A stretch of DNA of 64,000 nt. Source: Maratus speciosus. Lineage: Eukaryota; Arthropoda; Arachnida; Araneae; Salticidae. Shown piece by piece: positions 36,466-45,239 of this stretch. The stretch's first letter is position 1. The number at the start of each line of letters is the position of its first letter. Where the stretch lies: the NCBI GenBank assembly GCA_963932465.1, contig OZ010799.1, positions 164,730,761 through 164,794,760 of the forward strand, given 5' to 3'. The notes below the pieces were generated by a model that was not told the origin of the DNA, searched no databases, and was given only the letters and a program-made list of their open reading frames with translations. The translations under genes were made by a program, and so were the position numbers.

Positions 36466-37404
36466 CTATTCGCCATTATCGTAAATTTCACGCACAAAAT
36501 GATGTCGAATATCGATGTTTTTGGTGCGCGAATGGTAAACCGGATTTCGTACTAATTTTTGAGCAGACTGGTTATCACAATATATTATAGTAGGCGCAGT
36601 AACTGTTTCAGGAGAAAGTTCACTTAAAAACCGTCTGAGATGCAAAATCTCTTTGGCGGCTTCTGACAATGCCATGTACTCCGCCTCTGTTGTGGATAAT
36701 GCGACAGTTCGTTGTTTTCTCGATTCCCACGATATGGCTCCACTGGCGTATTTAAAAATGTAGCCAGTGTACGATTCTCTGTCATTCACATCCGACGCCC
36801 AATCGGCATCGACAAATGCAATCAAGGATTCATAATCACGCTTAAAGATCAGTCCTTGATCTTGGGTTCCTTTCAGGTATCGCAAAATTCTTTTTGCAGC
36901 TATCCAATGAGGTTTACCTGCATTGTTGTTAAATTGACTTAGGAAATTGACAGCGTGAGTTATATCAGGTCTAGTAGCGACTGATAAATACATAAGGGAT
37001 CCTATTAATTGACGGTAGGGAATATTATTCATTTCAGACTTTTCTTCTTCAGTTTTGGGACACATATCTTTAGTAAGCTTCACGTTATTATCAAAAGGTG
37101 TAGATATTGGTTTGGATTCTTGCATATTAAATTTGCTCAGAATATCTTCAATGTATTTCTTTTGAGTAATTTTAATATTGTCCCCGTTTTGCATAAATTC
37201 TATGCCCAAACAATAGTGTAAGAGACCTAAATCTTTCATTTTAAATGATTTTGCTAATTCATCTCGAATATATTGATAATCTTCTTTACATTTAGTAAGA
37301 ATTATGAGATCATCAACATAAACAATGATAATAGCTTCAATGGGAGATTTAGAAAAATACACACATTTATCAGCATTAAGTGATTTAAACTTCATTTGTT
37401 TCAA
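36466..37404 (-). pseudogene. pol: copia B pol, RT C-part and RNase H
   Basis: Continues reverse transcriptase after the slip at 37462-37469. YVDD lies at residues ~29-32 (IIVYVDDLIIL), followed by the thumb and connection (DLGLLHYCLGIEF, TPFDNNV, ATRPDI). RNase H motifs: FVDADWASD, STTEAEY, YCDNQS and NIDIRHHFVREIY. A further single-base loss near 36467 ends this frame early; the remaining C-terminal ~35 residues are readable in the next frame down to a stop at 36359-36361. The catalytic residues are conserved, so the protein was probably functional until recently. Confidence 0.9.
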
Positions 37405-37408
37405 TTTT

Positions 37409-37852
37409 TCATCTAATTTTTTGAACCATTGGCGACCCGATTGTTTTAATCCATAAAGGGATTTTTTTTAATAAACAAACTTTGTCAGCATTAGATTCAT
37501 TTTTAAAACCTTCAGGTAATTCCATGTATATTTCTTCAGTTAAATCACCATTTACATAAGCCATAATAAAATCTAATTGATATGCAGTGAACCCATTTTG
37601 GATGCCATATGCGATCGCAGTTCTTATTGAACTTAATCTAGCTACAGGAGAAAAATTTTCGTCAAAATCGATACCAGGTTTTTGAGTACAACCTTTTGCC
37701 ACCAATCTCGCCTTAAATTTCTCGATTGACCCATCTGGCTTATATTTTGTTTTTAAAACCCACTTAGATCCTATAATTTTCTTATGTTTTGGCCTATCTA
37801 CTATTTGCCAAGCATTTTCTTGCATTACTAATGAATTAAATTCTAAATTCAT
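37409..37852 (-). pseudogene. pol: copia B pol, RT N-part
   Basis: Reverse transcriptase fingers and palm: KWVLKTKYKPDGS, KARLVAKGCTQKPG, FDENFSPVARLSSIRT and LDFIMAYVNGDL (first catalytic Asp), then IYMELPEGF. The sequence slips out of frame at an eight-base T run on the plus strand (37462-37469) inside the conserved KKxLYGLKQ-type region, after which the residues are unrelated. Same frame as the upstream gag-integrase reading, separated from it by stops at 38291 and 37949. Confidence 0.9.
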
Positions 37853-38290
37853 CGCATTTATCCATTCGTTTTTATACGGACTATTCAGAGCTTCAGATAA
37901 TTCAGGACAAGAGTCAAATGAATTATTTACTGCAGTTTGAGATTTTTCTTATTTCGGAATAATAATTGTTTGATATGCCTTTCGAGGTCTCCCTTTTCTA
38001 CCTGCTTTTATTTTTCTTGGCCTCCCGCGCGTTCTGAAAGAAGGGGGGTCGGAAATTTCATCAGATTGCGAATCAATTTCTCTTTCACTGTCGCCACTAG
38101 AATTGTCTGGTTCCGTTTTCATGACTGGAAATATTTCTGATTGTTGCGTAATTGTGTTTGTGCTCGTATTTTCATTATTTTGAGAGAAAGGAAAAATTAA
38201 TTTTATTTCGGTGTTACAGGAGGGATCATTTTCAAATTCGTTAATAAATCGAACATCACGGCTTATAACAATTTTTCTAGATTTCTTGTT
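37853..38290 (-). pseudogene. pol: copia B integrase-RT linker, interrupted
   Basis: In frame with both neighbours but bounded by stops at 38291-38293 and interrupted by TAA at 37949-37951. It is rich in Ser, Glu and Asn with a basic RGRPRKIKAGRKGRPRK stretch that resembles an AT-hook or nuclear-localisation patch, plausible for the integrase C-terminal tail. The segment just before 37852 (PELSEALNSPYKNEW) is the usual lead-in to the RT domain. Confidence 0.75.
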
Positions 38291-40357
38291 TCAAAGCCTA
38301 TATGCTTTTGATTCATTAGAATAACCTACAAAGATATGTTCTTCTGATCTAGGATCAAATTTTCCCTTATTTTGCCTTTTATTAAGTACGAAACATTTTT
38401 GCCCAAATATTTTGAAGTATGATAAAGCTGGCTTGATGCCAAAGAATACTTCATATGGAGTTTTATTTTCGCTTAAACGTCGTGTCGGGCAGCAATTGCG
38501 TATGTAAGCAGCACAATTTATAGCTTCGGCCCAAAAAGATTGTGGAAGATTACTTTGTAATAGTAAACACCTTGCCATTTCAGTTAACGTTCTATTCGAT
38601 CTTTCAGGGGTGCCATTTTGCTGAGGGGTTAAAGGGGAAGAAAATTCTCGTTTTATACCGCATTCTTCGATATATTTATCAAATTCTTCGCCGCAATATC
38701 CTAAGCCATTATCTGTACGAAGAAATTTTATTTTCTTTCCTAATCGGTTTTCGACTGCTGCTTTGTATTTAACAAATGCATTCTTAACCTCATCCTTGGT
38801 TTTAAGAAAACTAATTTCAATATAACGTGATTTATCATGAATAAAAGTAACAAAATATCGCGATCCTCCATGGGAAGGGACTCTCATGGGCCCACATAAA
38901 TCTGAATGGATCCGAAACAATAAATCATTACTTTCAAAATTTGATTGTTTAGGAAAAGGGCGAACAGTTTGTTTACCTTGAATACAAACTTTACAATCTT
39001 TAAGAGACTCATCATCATTAAAATTTAAATTTCTAACCATATTATTAGATTTAAGTTTCTTTAAATCAGACTCATTTAAATGTCCTAACTTTAAATGCCA
39101 TTTTACAAAATCACTTACCTGTGCTATTGCAGCTCTTTCGGGGATTGGATGTACATAATATAAATCACCTTGACGAACAGCTTGTACTAGTATAGAACCA
39201 TTAGGCTCAATTATTATAGTATATCGTTCTTTAAAAAGCACAGAACGATTATTAGCCGTTGCTTTTGATGTTGAAATCAAATTACATTTTAACTCAGGTA
39301 CACACAGAACGTTCTTAAGTGTGAGATTAGTAGTCCCACTACCGTTAGGCACTGTAATAAGAACTGTTCCTATTCCTGTGATTTTTGCTGTTTTATCAAC
39401 CGCAAGCTGTATTGTAGAATTATCACGAGGATGAAATTCTGTAAATAAATTTTTATCTTTGCGCATATGAGATGTACAACCGCTGTCTAAACACCATGCA
39501 GGAGATTGATGGTATACGTCGTTAAATGCCATACTAACCGGTTCTTCATAACTAATCATTGAACCTTGATTTCCTTTATTTAAAGATGCAAGCTTTCTGT
39601 CAGCTATTTTCTTTCTACTTTCGTTAGCTTTATGCCCGATTTTGGAGCAATATTTGCACTTGAAATTACGATAATTTCTCTCTGCAGGAAAATTTTTATT
39701 CGTATTAGTCTTCCATTTTTCATTTTTCTTCTCTTCTTGATTATTTCTCTTGTGTTCTATATAATAGGCATTTTGTGAATCATGAGTCGTTTTTCCTTTT
39801 CTAGCTTCCCATTCTTCTAGCATCTTAATTTTCAAAGAATCGGGTTTAGGTAATTCATCTCTCGATTCTATAGCGCATCTAAAATTTTCGAAATTCTCAG
39901 GAACACTGCAGAGTAGAAGAATTGATAACAAATCATCCGCAATTTCTATTTCCATTTCTTTTAATTTATCAACAATCTCAAAAGAGATATTTAAATGTTC
40001 AGACATCGTTTCACTGAAACTCATCTTTCGAAACAGAAGCTGTTTTAACAGCGTTGCTTTCTTTGCGGGGCCTCTTGATTCATAAACGTCTTTCAATTTA
40101 TTCCATACAGAATTTGAAGTCGCACAATGCTTGATGTGGTACAATTCACTAGGATTTATGGCCAGAATTATATCAGCACGAGCTTTTTGATCAGCCTGGA
40201 GCCATTTCTTTTCATCAGCGCTACCTTCGGCCGGTTTCTCTTCTTTGCCGGTTACATAATCCCAATGATCATTTTTTATTAATACTGCTTCAATTTGAAG
40301 TTTCCAGCTATCAAAGTTATCTTTGCCGAGCTTTTCAATAGTCGTAACATGAGACAT
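38291..40357 (-). CDS. gag-pol: copia B gag, protease and integrase
   Basis: I start at the ATG at 40355-40357 (MSHVTTIEKLGKDNFDSW), the expected gag N-terminus; the frame extends to 40390 without a further ATG. Domains in order: DUF4219/UBN2-type gag (through LLLCSVPENFENF), zinc knuckle, protease with LDSGCTSH, GAG-pre-integrase zinc finger (WHLKLGH, then CKVC), and integrase with D, D, E in HSDLCG, LRTDNG and NGTPERSNRT. The knuckle reads CKYCSKIGHKANES, so the last zinc-binding Cys is Ser. The frame ends at TGA 38291-38293, in the integrase-RT linker, while coding resemblance continues in frame beyond it. Role: particle formation, processing and integration of the element. Confidence 0.92.
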   Translation of the reverse strand: MSHVTTIEKLGKDNFDSWKLQIEAVLIKNDHWDYVTGKEEKPAEGSADEKKWLQADQKARADIILAINPSELYHIKHCATSNSVWNKLKDVYESRGPAKKATLLKQLLFRKMSFSETMSEHLNISFEIVDKLKEMEIEIADDLLSILLLCSVPENFENFRCAIESRDELPKPDSLKIKMLEEWEARKGKTTHDSQNAYYIEHKRNNQEEKKNEKWKTNTNKNFPAERNYRNFKCKYCSKIGHKANESRKKIADRKLASLNKGNQGSMISYEEPVSMAFNDVYHQSPAWCLDSGCTSHMRKDKNLFTEFHPRDNSTIQLAVDKTAKITGIGTVLITVPNGSGTTNLTLKNVLCVPELKCNLISTSKATANNRSVLFKERYTIIIEPNGSILVQAVRQGDLYYVHPIPERAAIAQVSDFVKWHLKLGHLNESDLKKLKSNNMVRNLNFNDDESLKDCKVCIQGKQTVRPFPKQSNFESNDLLFRIHSDLCGPMRVPSHGGSRYFVTFIHDKSRYIEISFLKTKDEVKNAFVKYKAAVENRLGKKIKFLRTDNGLGYCGEEFDKYIEECGIKREFSSPLTPQQNGTPERSNRTLTEMARCLLLQSNLPQSFWAEAINCAAYIRNCCPTRRLSENKTPYEVFFGIKPALSYFKIFGQKCFVLNKRQNKGKFDPRSEEHIFVGYSNESKAYRL

Positions 40358-40485
40358 GATTAAATAAAATATCTCGCAGCCACAAATCAAAACAGTTAAT
40401 CAGAACGTAGAAGCGTTCTTAGTTTCGGTTCAGGCTTAAGACTTTACGATTCGAAAGTTCGAATTAAAAAAATATTTCTGCTATT

Positions 40486-40524
40486 GATAGCGCAGTGAGT
40501 AGCGTCTCTGGTACCCATAACCTT
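40486..40524 (-). other. extended tRNA-Met-like primer-binding region of copia B
   Basis: Minus strand, directly after the 5' LTR: GGTTATGGG is the complement of CCCATAACC, the anticodon loop of initiator tRNA-Met. Read on the plus strand, 40486-40523 (GCGCAGTGAGTAGCGT, then CTGGTACCCATAACC) resembles the tRNA-iMet 5' half from the D arm to the anticodon, about 35 nt, far longer than a usual primer site. Half-tRNA priming is established for copia; the length of the match here is my observation. Confidence 0.65.
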
Positions 40525-40748
40525 TGTTGGTTTTATGGGTACACAAAGTTAGCAGAATAGCTCGACATAAACATTTATTAACACTAACACGAAGACAAAA
40601 ATATATACATAGCTTAAATGCGACTAAGCACTGACATGTTTTTAACAGAACAGAATAATCTCGCTCGCAGAGCGGATTTGGAGAAACGTCACTCTACGCG
40701 CATGCGCTGAAAGAAAAGGGTAAGATAAATGGACGTTGTATTCCAACA
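40525..40748 (-). repeat. 5' LTR of copia element B
   Basis: 224 bp. The minus strand starts TGTTGGAATACAACGTCC and ends ATAAAACCAACA. Contains GCGCATGCGC in both LTRs. Target duplication GAAGT follows at 40749-40753. Confidence 0.94.
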
Positions 40749-40753
40749 GAAGT

Positions 40754-41415
40754 TATTTTAGTTTTATAACAATTTGTATTTCAATAAAGTGTTCACTTAT
40801 TAATTTAATATTTCAATATCTTCAAAAAACGATTATTAATATTGAAAGGCTAAAATTATTATATAATATGTTTTATTTTATGCCAGTAAAGATATCTAAT
40901 AATAACATATATCTATGCAGAAGTACATGCTTATGTTTATCTTCTTTGAATGTATAACTTAATAAACTATTTGAGCAATGTGTTTGGTCTTTTAAATTTC
41001 TTAAATAAATTGTAAGAATAGATTTATTCGACCAATAGATTTTATTGTTGATAAAATTGGGGAAAGCGTAAAACATTTTAGTGGGCGGGGCCTTGAAGAA
41101 CAAGTATGATAGGGAATACGGCCATGGAGAAAGAAGTTTTGAAAACGCTGATTTAAATCATTATATTCACTAGGTAGCCGAACCCGGACATTCGAGGTTA
41201 TAGAATATAGGTGAAAACGACTCTTTTTAACTCGAAAATTTTAATAGATTTTTTTCATTTATTTATTTATTTTTTTATTTATATTTTTTTTTTAGATTGA
41301 CCACTTGGAACGCCAAAACGCATTTTTATAAAATTATAAAAATTCAATTAAAAAATTGAAATTTATTAAAAGCAATACTTTCGCATCAGTCGCATGCCAG
41401 GAGTTAACACTTGAA
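40754..41415. other. AT-rich intergenic sequence, nothing recognised
   Basis: No domain-bearing frame, RNA gene or clear repeat. Confidence 0.5.
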
Positions 41416-41423
41416 GCGCCAAG

Positions 41424-41612
41424 CAGTATTGCCAGATTGCGGACTTTTTTGTCCCCAGATTGTTGATTGTCATCGCTTTTTTGAAATAGAAATATTCGGC
41501 CTATTTAAAAATGGATTAAAAATTTTGAAAAATAAGGCGAATTATACTATTTTAAAAAAGTGGTGACAGTCAAATAGTCTGAATTAAAAAAGCCCCCAAT
41601 CTGGCAACACTG
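41424..41612. mobile_element. hAT-like MITE with perfect 8-bp TSD
   Basis: 189 bp. The left end CAGTATTGCCAGATTG and right end CAATCTGGCAACACTG are inverted. Exact target duplication GCGCCAAG at 41416-41423 and 41613-41620. Related to 16321-16510 in its ends and its AAGGCGAATT/TTTTACCATT-like interior. Confidence 0.92.
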
Positions 41613-41829
41613 GCGCCAAGAGCAGTCAATTTGACTGCTACCGCTTATGTAAAATTCGATTGGAACAAGAAATTTCTTTTAAAAAGAGCTAAATATATAA
41701 ATAAATAAATATATATATATATATCAGACCAAAATAAATTAGATACGTTTAAAAGCTTTAAATAAAAATTCTGGTGTTCACTTTTTCATTGTACTTGGAT
41801 GAAATTAAAAGTGCTTCTAGTGTTAACAT

Positions 41830-42010
41830 CAGTGCTCGAAAAATCACATGCCCGATATCAGTGTTGCTAGTTCTTTTTAATTTGAGGCAAAATTCACCAT
41901 AATTAATCTGCCATTAAATAAAGCGAATTTTACCATTCCAAAAAAGTGGTGTCAATCAAATTTAAAAAAGGAGAAACACTCATGTTGGGCATGTGATTTT
42001 TCGAGCCCTG
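41830..42010. mobile_element. hAT-like MITE (CAGTGCTCGAAAA ends)
   Basis: 181 bp. The left CAGTGCTCGAAAAATCACAT pairs with the right ATGTGATTTTTCGAGCCCTG. Flanks GTTAACAT (41822-41829) and GTTAACTC (42011-42018) agree at 6 of 8. Interior block GCGAATTTTACCATT is shared with the neighbouring MITE. Confidence 0.85.
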
Positions 42011-42474
42011 GTTAACTCATTCAAGACGGGAGACGAGTATTCTCGTTTTCATTCAAAAAATATCATTTACTAAGGGCATTTTCAACAGAAAAAGCATTTA
42101 TATCATGTTGTCCATATTTTTTTACACTGTAAGATATTTTATATTAAATTCGTGCATTGAAAGATATTTACCGATGCATAGATTTGGGACACCTATCTAG
42201 AACACCAATTTACTAAAGACTTTCAGAACAGGAAGGGGATTCAAAAAATTCACAGGAACAGATGTCATAAATTCCCAGGACCGCCATTTTGGAATTTTTC
42301 TTGGCGTGAAAACCACTTTTCCGCCAAGTAGTAAATGTCGCCAAGCGCCGATTTATATGCATGTTAAGTTTAACAAAAATAAAATATAAATAATAAACAA
42401 AACTCGCTAAAGTGGCAATCAGTAATCGATGCATGAGCCCTCCGCGCTCATTAACCGAAAAAAAAAATCACTGT

Positions 42475-42540
42475 ATTCAGCAGTTCTCGCTGTGTAGCAA
42501 TCTCAAAATTCAGCAGTTCTCGCTGTGTAGCAATCTCAAA
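42475..42540. repeat. two tandem copies of a 33-bp unit
   Basis: ATTCAGCAGTTCTCGCTGTG continuing to CAATCTCAAA occurs twice back to back, starting at 42475 and 42508, without differences that I can see. Confidence 0.9.
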
Positions 42541-42659
42541 ATGTATAAACCTCGTAAGACAACAATATAACTTCACAAAATGGTGACTCAACTGTATAAA
42601 AAAAGATATGTTCTTTAAAAATGTTCATCCAAATTATTTATCAATCCATTAAAACACAC

Positions 42660-42935
42660 TTTTTTTTCTTTAACAGTTTAACTCAAAAAAGTATTCAATA
42701 AGAAATATTAATTTCTTGAAACATTTTCATGAAAAATCTATATCGAACGTCTTAAAAACAAACACTTGTTGTTTTTACTAGTTAAACTCATAGATACATT
42801 TGTCCAAAAATATTAATTTTCTTCAAAAATTTACATCAAAAATATAAATTGAATATCTTAAAACAAAAACTTCTTGTTTTTGTTTAACAGCTCAACTTAA
42901 AAATATATTCTTTCGAAAATCTTCATGAAATCTCA
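42660..42935. repeat. degenerate ~115-bp tandem units in the Merlin 3' region
   Basis: About 2.5 diverged units, each with TTGTTTTT..AGTTAAACTCA, AAATATTAATTT.TT, TCATGAAAAAT-like and CTTAAAA.CAAA blocks. Non-coding and AT-rich; similar in length to, but not the same sequence as, the 116-bp coding array. Confidence 0.6.
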
Positions 42936-43149
42936 GTTTTATACTCTTTTTACTCAATCCCCCTGATAATTTCTAAAAAATTATTAAAAACAGGTACTTT
43001 TTGATCATAACAAGATCGATCAAAAAGAAACATAGCCAAATAGAACGCAAAATCAGTTTGACGATTATATGCAGGCAGAGTACTTTTAATATGGCGCTAC
43101 ATACTTTCGATTGTATTCGTAAGAACGTGAGTAATCGGATCAACAAAAT

Positions 43150-43975
43150 TAATACTATGGTTCACACGCAGCGAGTGACAACCATGACGGCCCAAAATAT
43201 CATAAGGTTTCCAGTAATCAGTATACACACCCTTACCTTTCTCAATCCATTGCTCTGAACATTTTCTCTACTATGATTCACACGCAGCGAGTGATAACCA
43301 TGACGTCCCAAACTATCATAAGCTTTCTAGTAATCATTATACACATCCGTATCTTTCTCAATTCATTGCTCTATACATTTTCTCTACTATGATTCACACG
43401 CAGCGAGTGATAACCATGGCGGCCCAAACTATCATAAATTTTACAGTAATCAGTATACACAACCTTACCTTTCTCAATCCATTGCTCTGAACATTTTCTC
43501 TACTATGATTCACACGCAGCGAGTGATAACCATGACGTCCCAAACTATCATAAGCTTTCTAGTAATCATTATACACATCCGTACCTTTCTCAATTCATTG
43601 CTCTATATATTTTCTCTACTATGATTCACACGCAGCAAGTGATAACCATGACGGCACAAACTATCATAAATTTTACAGTAATCACTATACACATCCGTAC
43701 CTTTCTCAATCCATTGCTCTATACATTTTCTCTACTATGATTCACACGCAGCGAGTGATAACCATGACGGCCCAAACTATCATAAGTTTTCTAGTAATCA
43801 CTATACACATTTGTACCTTTCTCAATCCATTGCTCTATACATTTTCTCTACTATGATTTACACGCAGCGAGTGATAACCATGACGACCCAAACTATCCTA
43901 AGCTTTCCAGTAATCACTATGCACATCCGTACCTTTCTCAATCCATTGCTCTATACATTTTCTCAAAGTTACAGC
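43150..43975. repeat. 7 x 116-bp tandem array inside the Merlin transposase
   Basis: The landmark CGCAG (or its variant) starts at 43167, 43283, 43399, 43515, 43631, 43747 and 43863, exactly 116 bp apart each time. On the minus strand each unit encodes about 38.7 residues, from RKCIEQWIEKG through DVHSDYWKAYDSLGRHGY to LRVNHS. Since 116 is not a multiple of three, the frame shifts at every unit. Units 1 and 3 share variants (CAGTATACACA, CTCTGAAC), and units 2 and 4 share others (GACGTCCCA, CATTATACACATCC), so a 232-bp pair was duplicated as a block. Confidence 0.95.
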
Positions 43976-44434
43976 CGTCCTATCGTGCACAGCAAATAAA
44001 AACATCCAACCTGTACCCCTCTCAACGCCACCAAAAACCCACTGCCCATCAACAGGATGACCTTTATTGAACATTCTCCTCCCAAACTTCGACTCGTCCA
44101 CTTCCACAATCTTTCCAAAACCTCCTAACTTTTCCGACTTCATCTCAATAAATTCCAAAACCTGCTTATTTATAAACTGCCGCCAATCCGCCACAGTATG
44201 ATTACCAAAATTATACTGCTCACTAATTTGACATGTCTCAGTCTCAATAATTATTTCAAACGTCAACAAAAATACTTTTTCAAATGTCAACTTACTAGCT
44301 CCGCTAAACCAAGAACCATAACGAAAAGACATTTCTTTTTCACAATCTTTCCTCTTTCTATCCGCCATAACTATCTTATTCCGACAAACCCAACTACAAC
44401 CGTCCAACGTATTACTTCTTTTCCGTACCTTCAT

Positions 44435-44691
44435 GCCCCACCAGTAACTGAGAGTTTCTGCTCTCGTAGCTGGTAGACGGGAGGTGCTGGGTTCGAACCC
44501 AATCGCGACCGTCGGCCTAACCGTTTCGGAGTTTTCGTGGTTTTGTTCGAAACCGTGGATTCCCATGCGTAAATACGGGTTCGGTTCCCTTAGAAAGCCC
44601 CCCACGGAAGGCACTCCCCCTAGGGCCTATATCCCTCAAATTGATAATCGGCCATCAAAAATCAACCCAACCCAACCCAACCCGTACCTTC
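44435..44691 (+). mobile_element. tRNA-derived SINE inserted in the Merlin transposase
   Basis: 257 bp with box B GGGTTCGAACCC, preceded by a tRNA-like block TAGCTGGTAGACGGGAGGTG, a long tRNA-unrelated body, and a tail of CCCAA units. It is flanked by the exact 12-bp duplication CCGTACCTTCAT at 44423-44434 and 44692-44703. Matches 51369-51617. The second copy shows a clear box A, TGGCCGAGAGG, here degraded. Mobilisation is expected to depend on a LINE, which is not in this window. Confidence 0.92.
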
Positions 44692-45063
44692 ATATCACCA
44701 CCACATTTACTACAAATCATACTCGATTTTACCAAACCTACTTCTTTCAAAAAACTAAAAAACAACTCTCCATCCCGCAAACGCTCAAAAAAAAAATATC
44801 TACTGCCATCTCCTTCCTTTCCCAAAATACACCTATTACAAGACACTTTAAAATACCCTCCTTTTTCACTTAAAATCCGCTGAAATTTCTTGAGAATATC
44901 ACTAACATTAGGTAAACAATCTACACAAGCCGTATTCAATCAACTAAATGCGCATCAAAACACGATCTCCCCAAAAAACGGGGTTACCAGAACATGGTTG
45001 CTATATCCAAACACTGCCAACATTGCCAACAAAAAATTGCCAAGAAATCCAAAATAGCGGCCA

Positions 45064-45239
45064 GGTAACATACACCATCTAAGCCAATTCACATTTGATA
45101 AAAATTCCCCGTCATCAATGTGTTAATAGCCTATGAAATCTTGTTTCTATTTTTACTTTCTTCTATCTTCAATAGAAGAAAGTATTGTAATCGAAATTTT
45201 TTTCGACTTCCGGTTTTCGACGGATTTACATGTTTTAGG
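45064..45239. other. spacer with hairpin before the 152-bp array
   Basis: Contains the perfect hairpin TTTCTTCTAT-CTTC-AATAGAAGAAA near 45159-45184. The GTCCGTCTGTCCGTGTGTCT motif follows at 45275. These may belong to the element carrying the array. Confidence 0.5.

Larger units (their letters stand above)
35992..40748 (-). mobile_element. Ty1/copia LTR retrotransposon B, nearly intact
   Basis: A 4757-bp element on the minus strand. LTRs are 224 bp each, flanked by the exact 5-bp duplication GAAGT (35987-35991 and 40749-40753). Minus-strand LTR start TGTTGGAATACAAC and end ACCAACA. I count about eight LTR differences (roughly 3.5%), including a damaged terminal dinucleotide at 35992-35993, so it is older than element A. 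gag, protease, integrase, RT and RNase H run in the copia order from 40357 down to 36359. The reading frame is broken by stops at 38291-38293 and 37949-37951 and by single-base slips at 37462-37469 and near 36467. Confidence 0.94.
42950..44939 (-). pseudogene. Merlin transposase (ISXO2/IS1595-like DDE), broken
   Basis: Minus-strand reading. The N-terminus from 44939 has LKEVGLVKSSMICSKCGG, the helix and first half of a zinc ribbon. A SINE interrupts at 44434/44704. After it come GCSWVCRN (second Cys pair), MSFRYGSWFSGA, and the ISXO2 core GKIVEVDESKFGRR with the first catalytic Asp, then HPVDGQWVFGGVERG, CIEQWIEKGTDV and HSDYWKA with the second Asp. The frame meets TAG after YWKA at 43898. 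Further units of this segment are repeated seven times (43150-43975). Beyond the array the C-terminus resumes: NHSINFVDPITHVLTNTIES (Glu of the triad), a stop in place of the usual Trp, then RHIKSTLPAY and FAFYLAMFLFD to a TAA at 42950. No ATG is retained at the start. It would catalyse cut-and-paste transposition; this copy cannot. Confidence 0.88.
42278..45063 (-). mobile_element. Merlin (IS1016-like) DNA transposon, degenerate
   Basis: The left end GGACCGCCATTTTGGAAT...CTTGGC (42278-42304) is inverted at 45037-45063 (GCCAAGAAATCCAAAATAGC). Ends starting with GG are typical of Merlin. Between them lies a broken transposase on the minus strand (42950-44939), a SINE insertion (44435-44691), a seven-unit 116-bp array inside the transposase, and a non-coding 3' part (42305-42949). 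I could not identify a convincing 8-9 bp target duplication, so the exact ends are approximate. Confidence 0.75.

Noticed and set aside
43150..43975. CRISPR-like array of regular repeats
   Set aside because: The units are contiguous 116-bp copies without unique spacers, encode part of a transposase, and lie in a eukaryotic transposon-rich sequence.
42270..45072. an 8-9 bp target duplication for the Merlin element
   Set aside because: The flanks (AATTCCCA on the left, GGTAACAT on the right) do not match convincingly.
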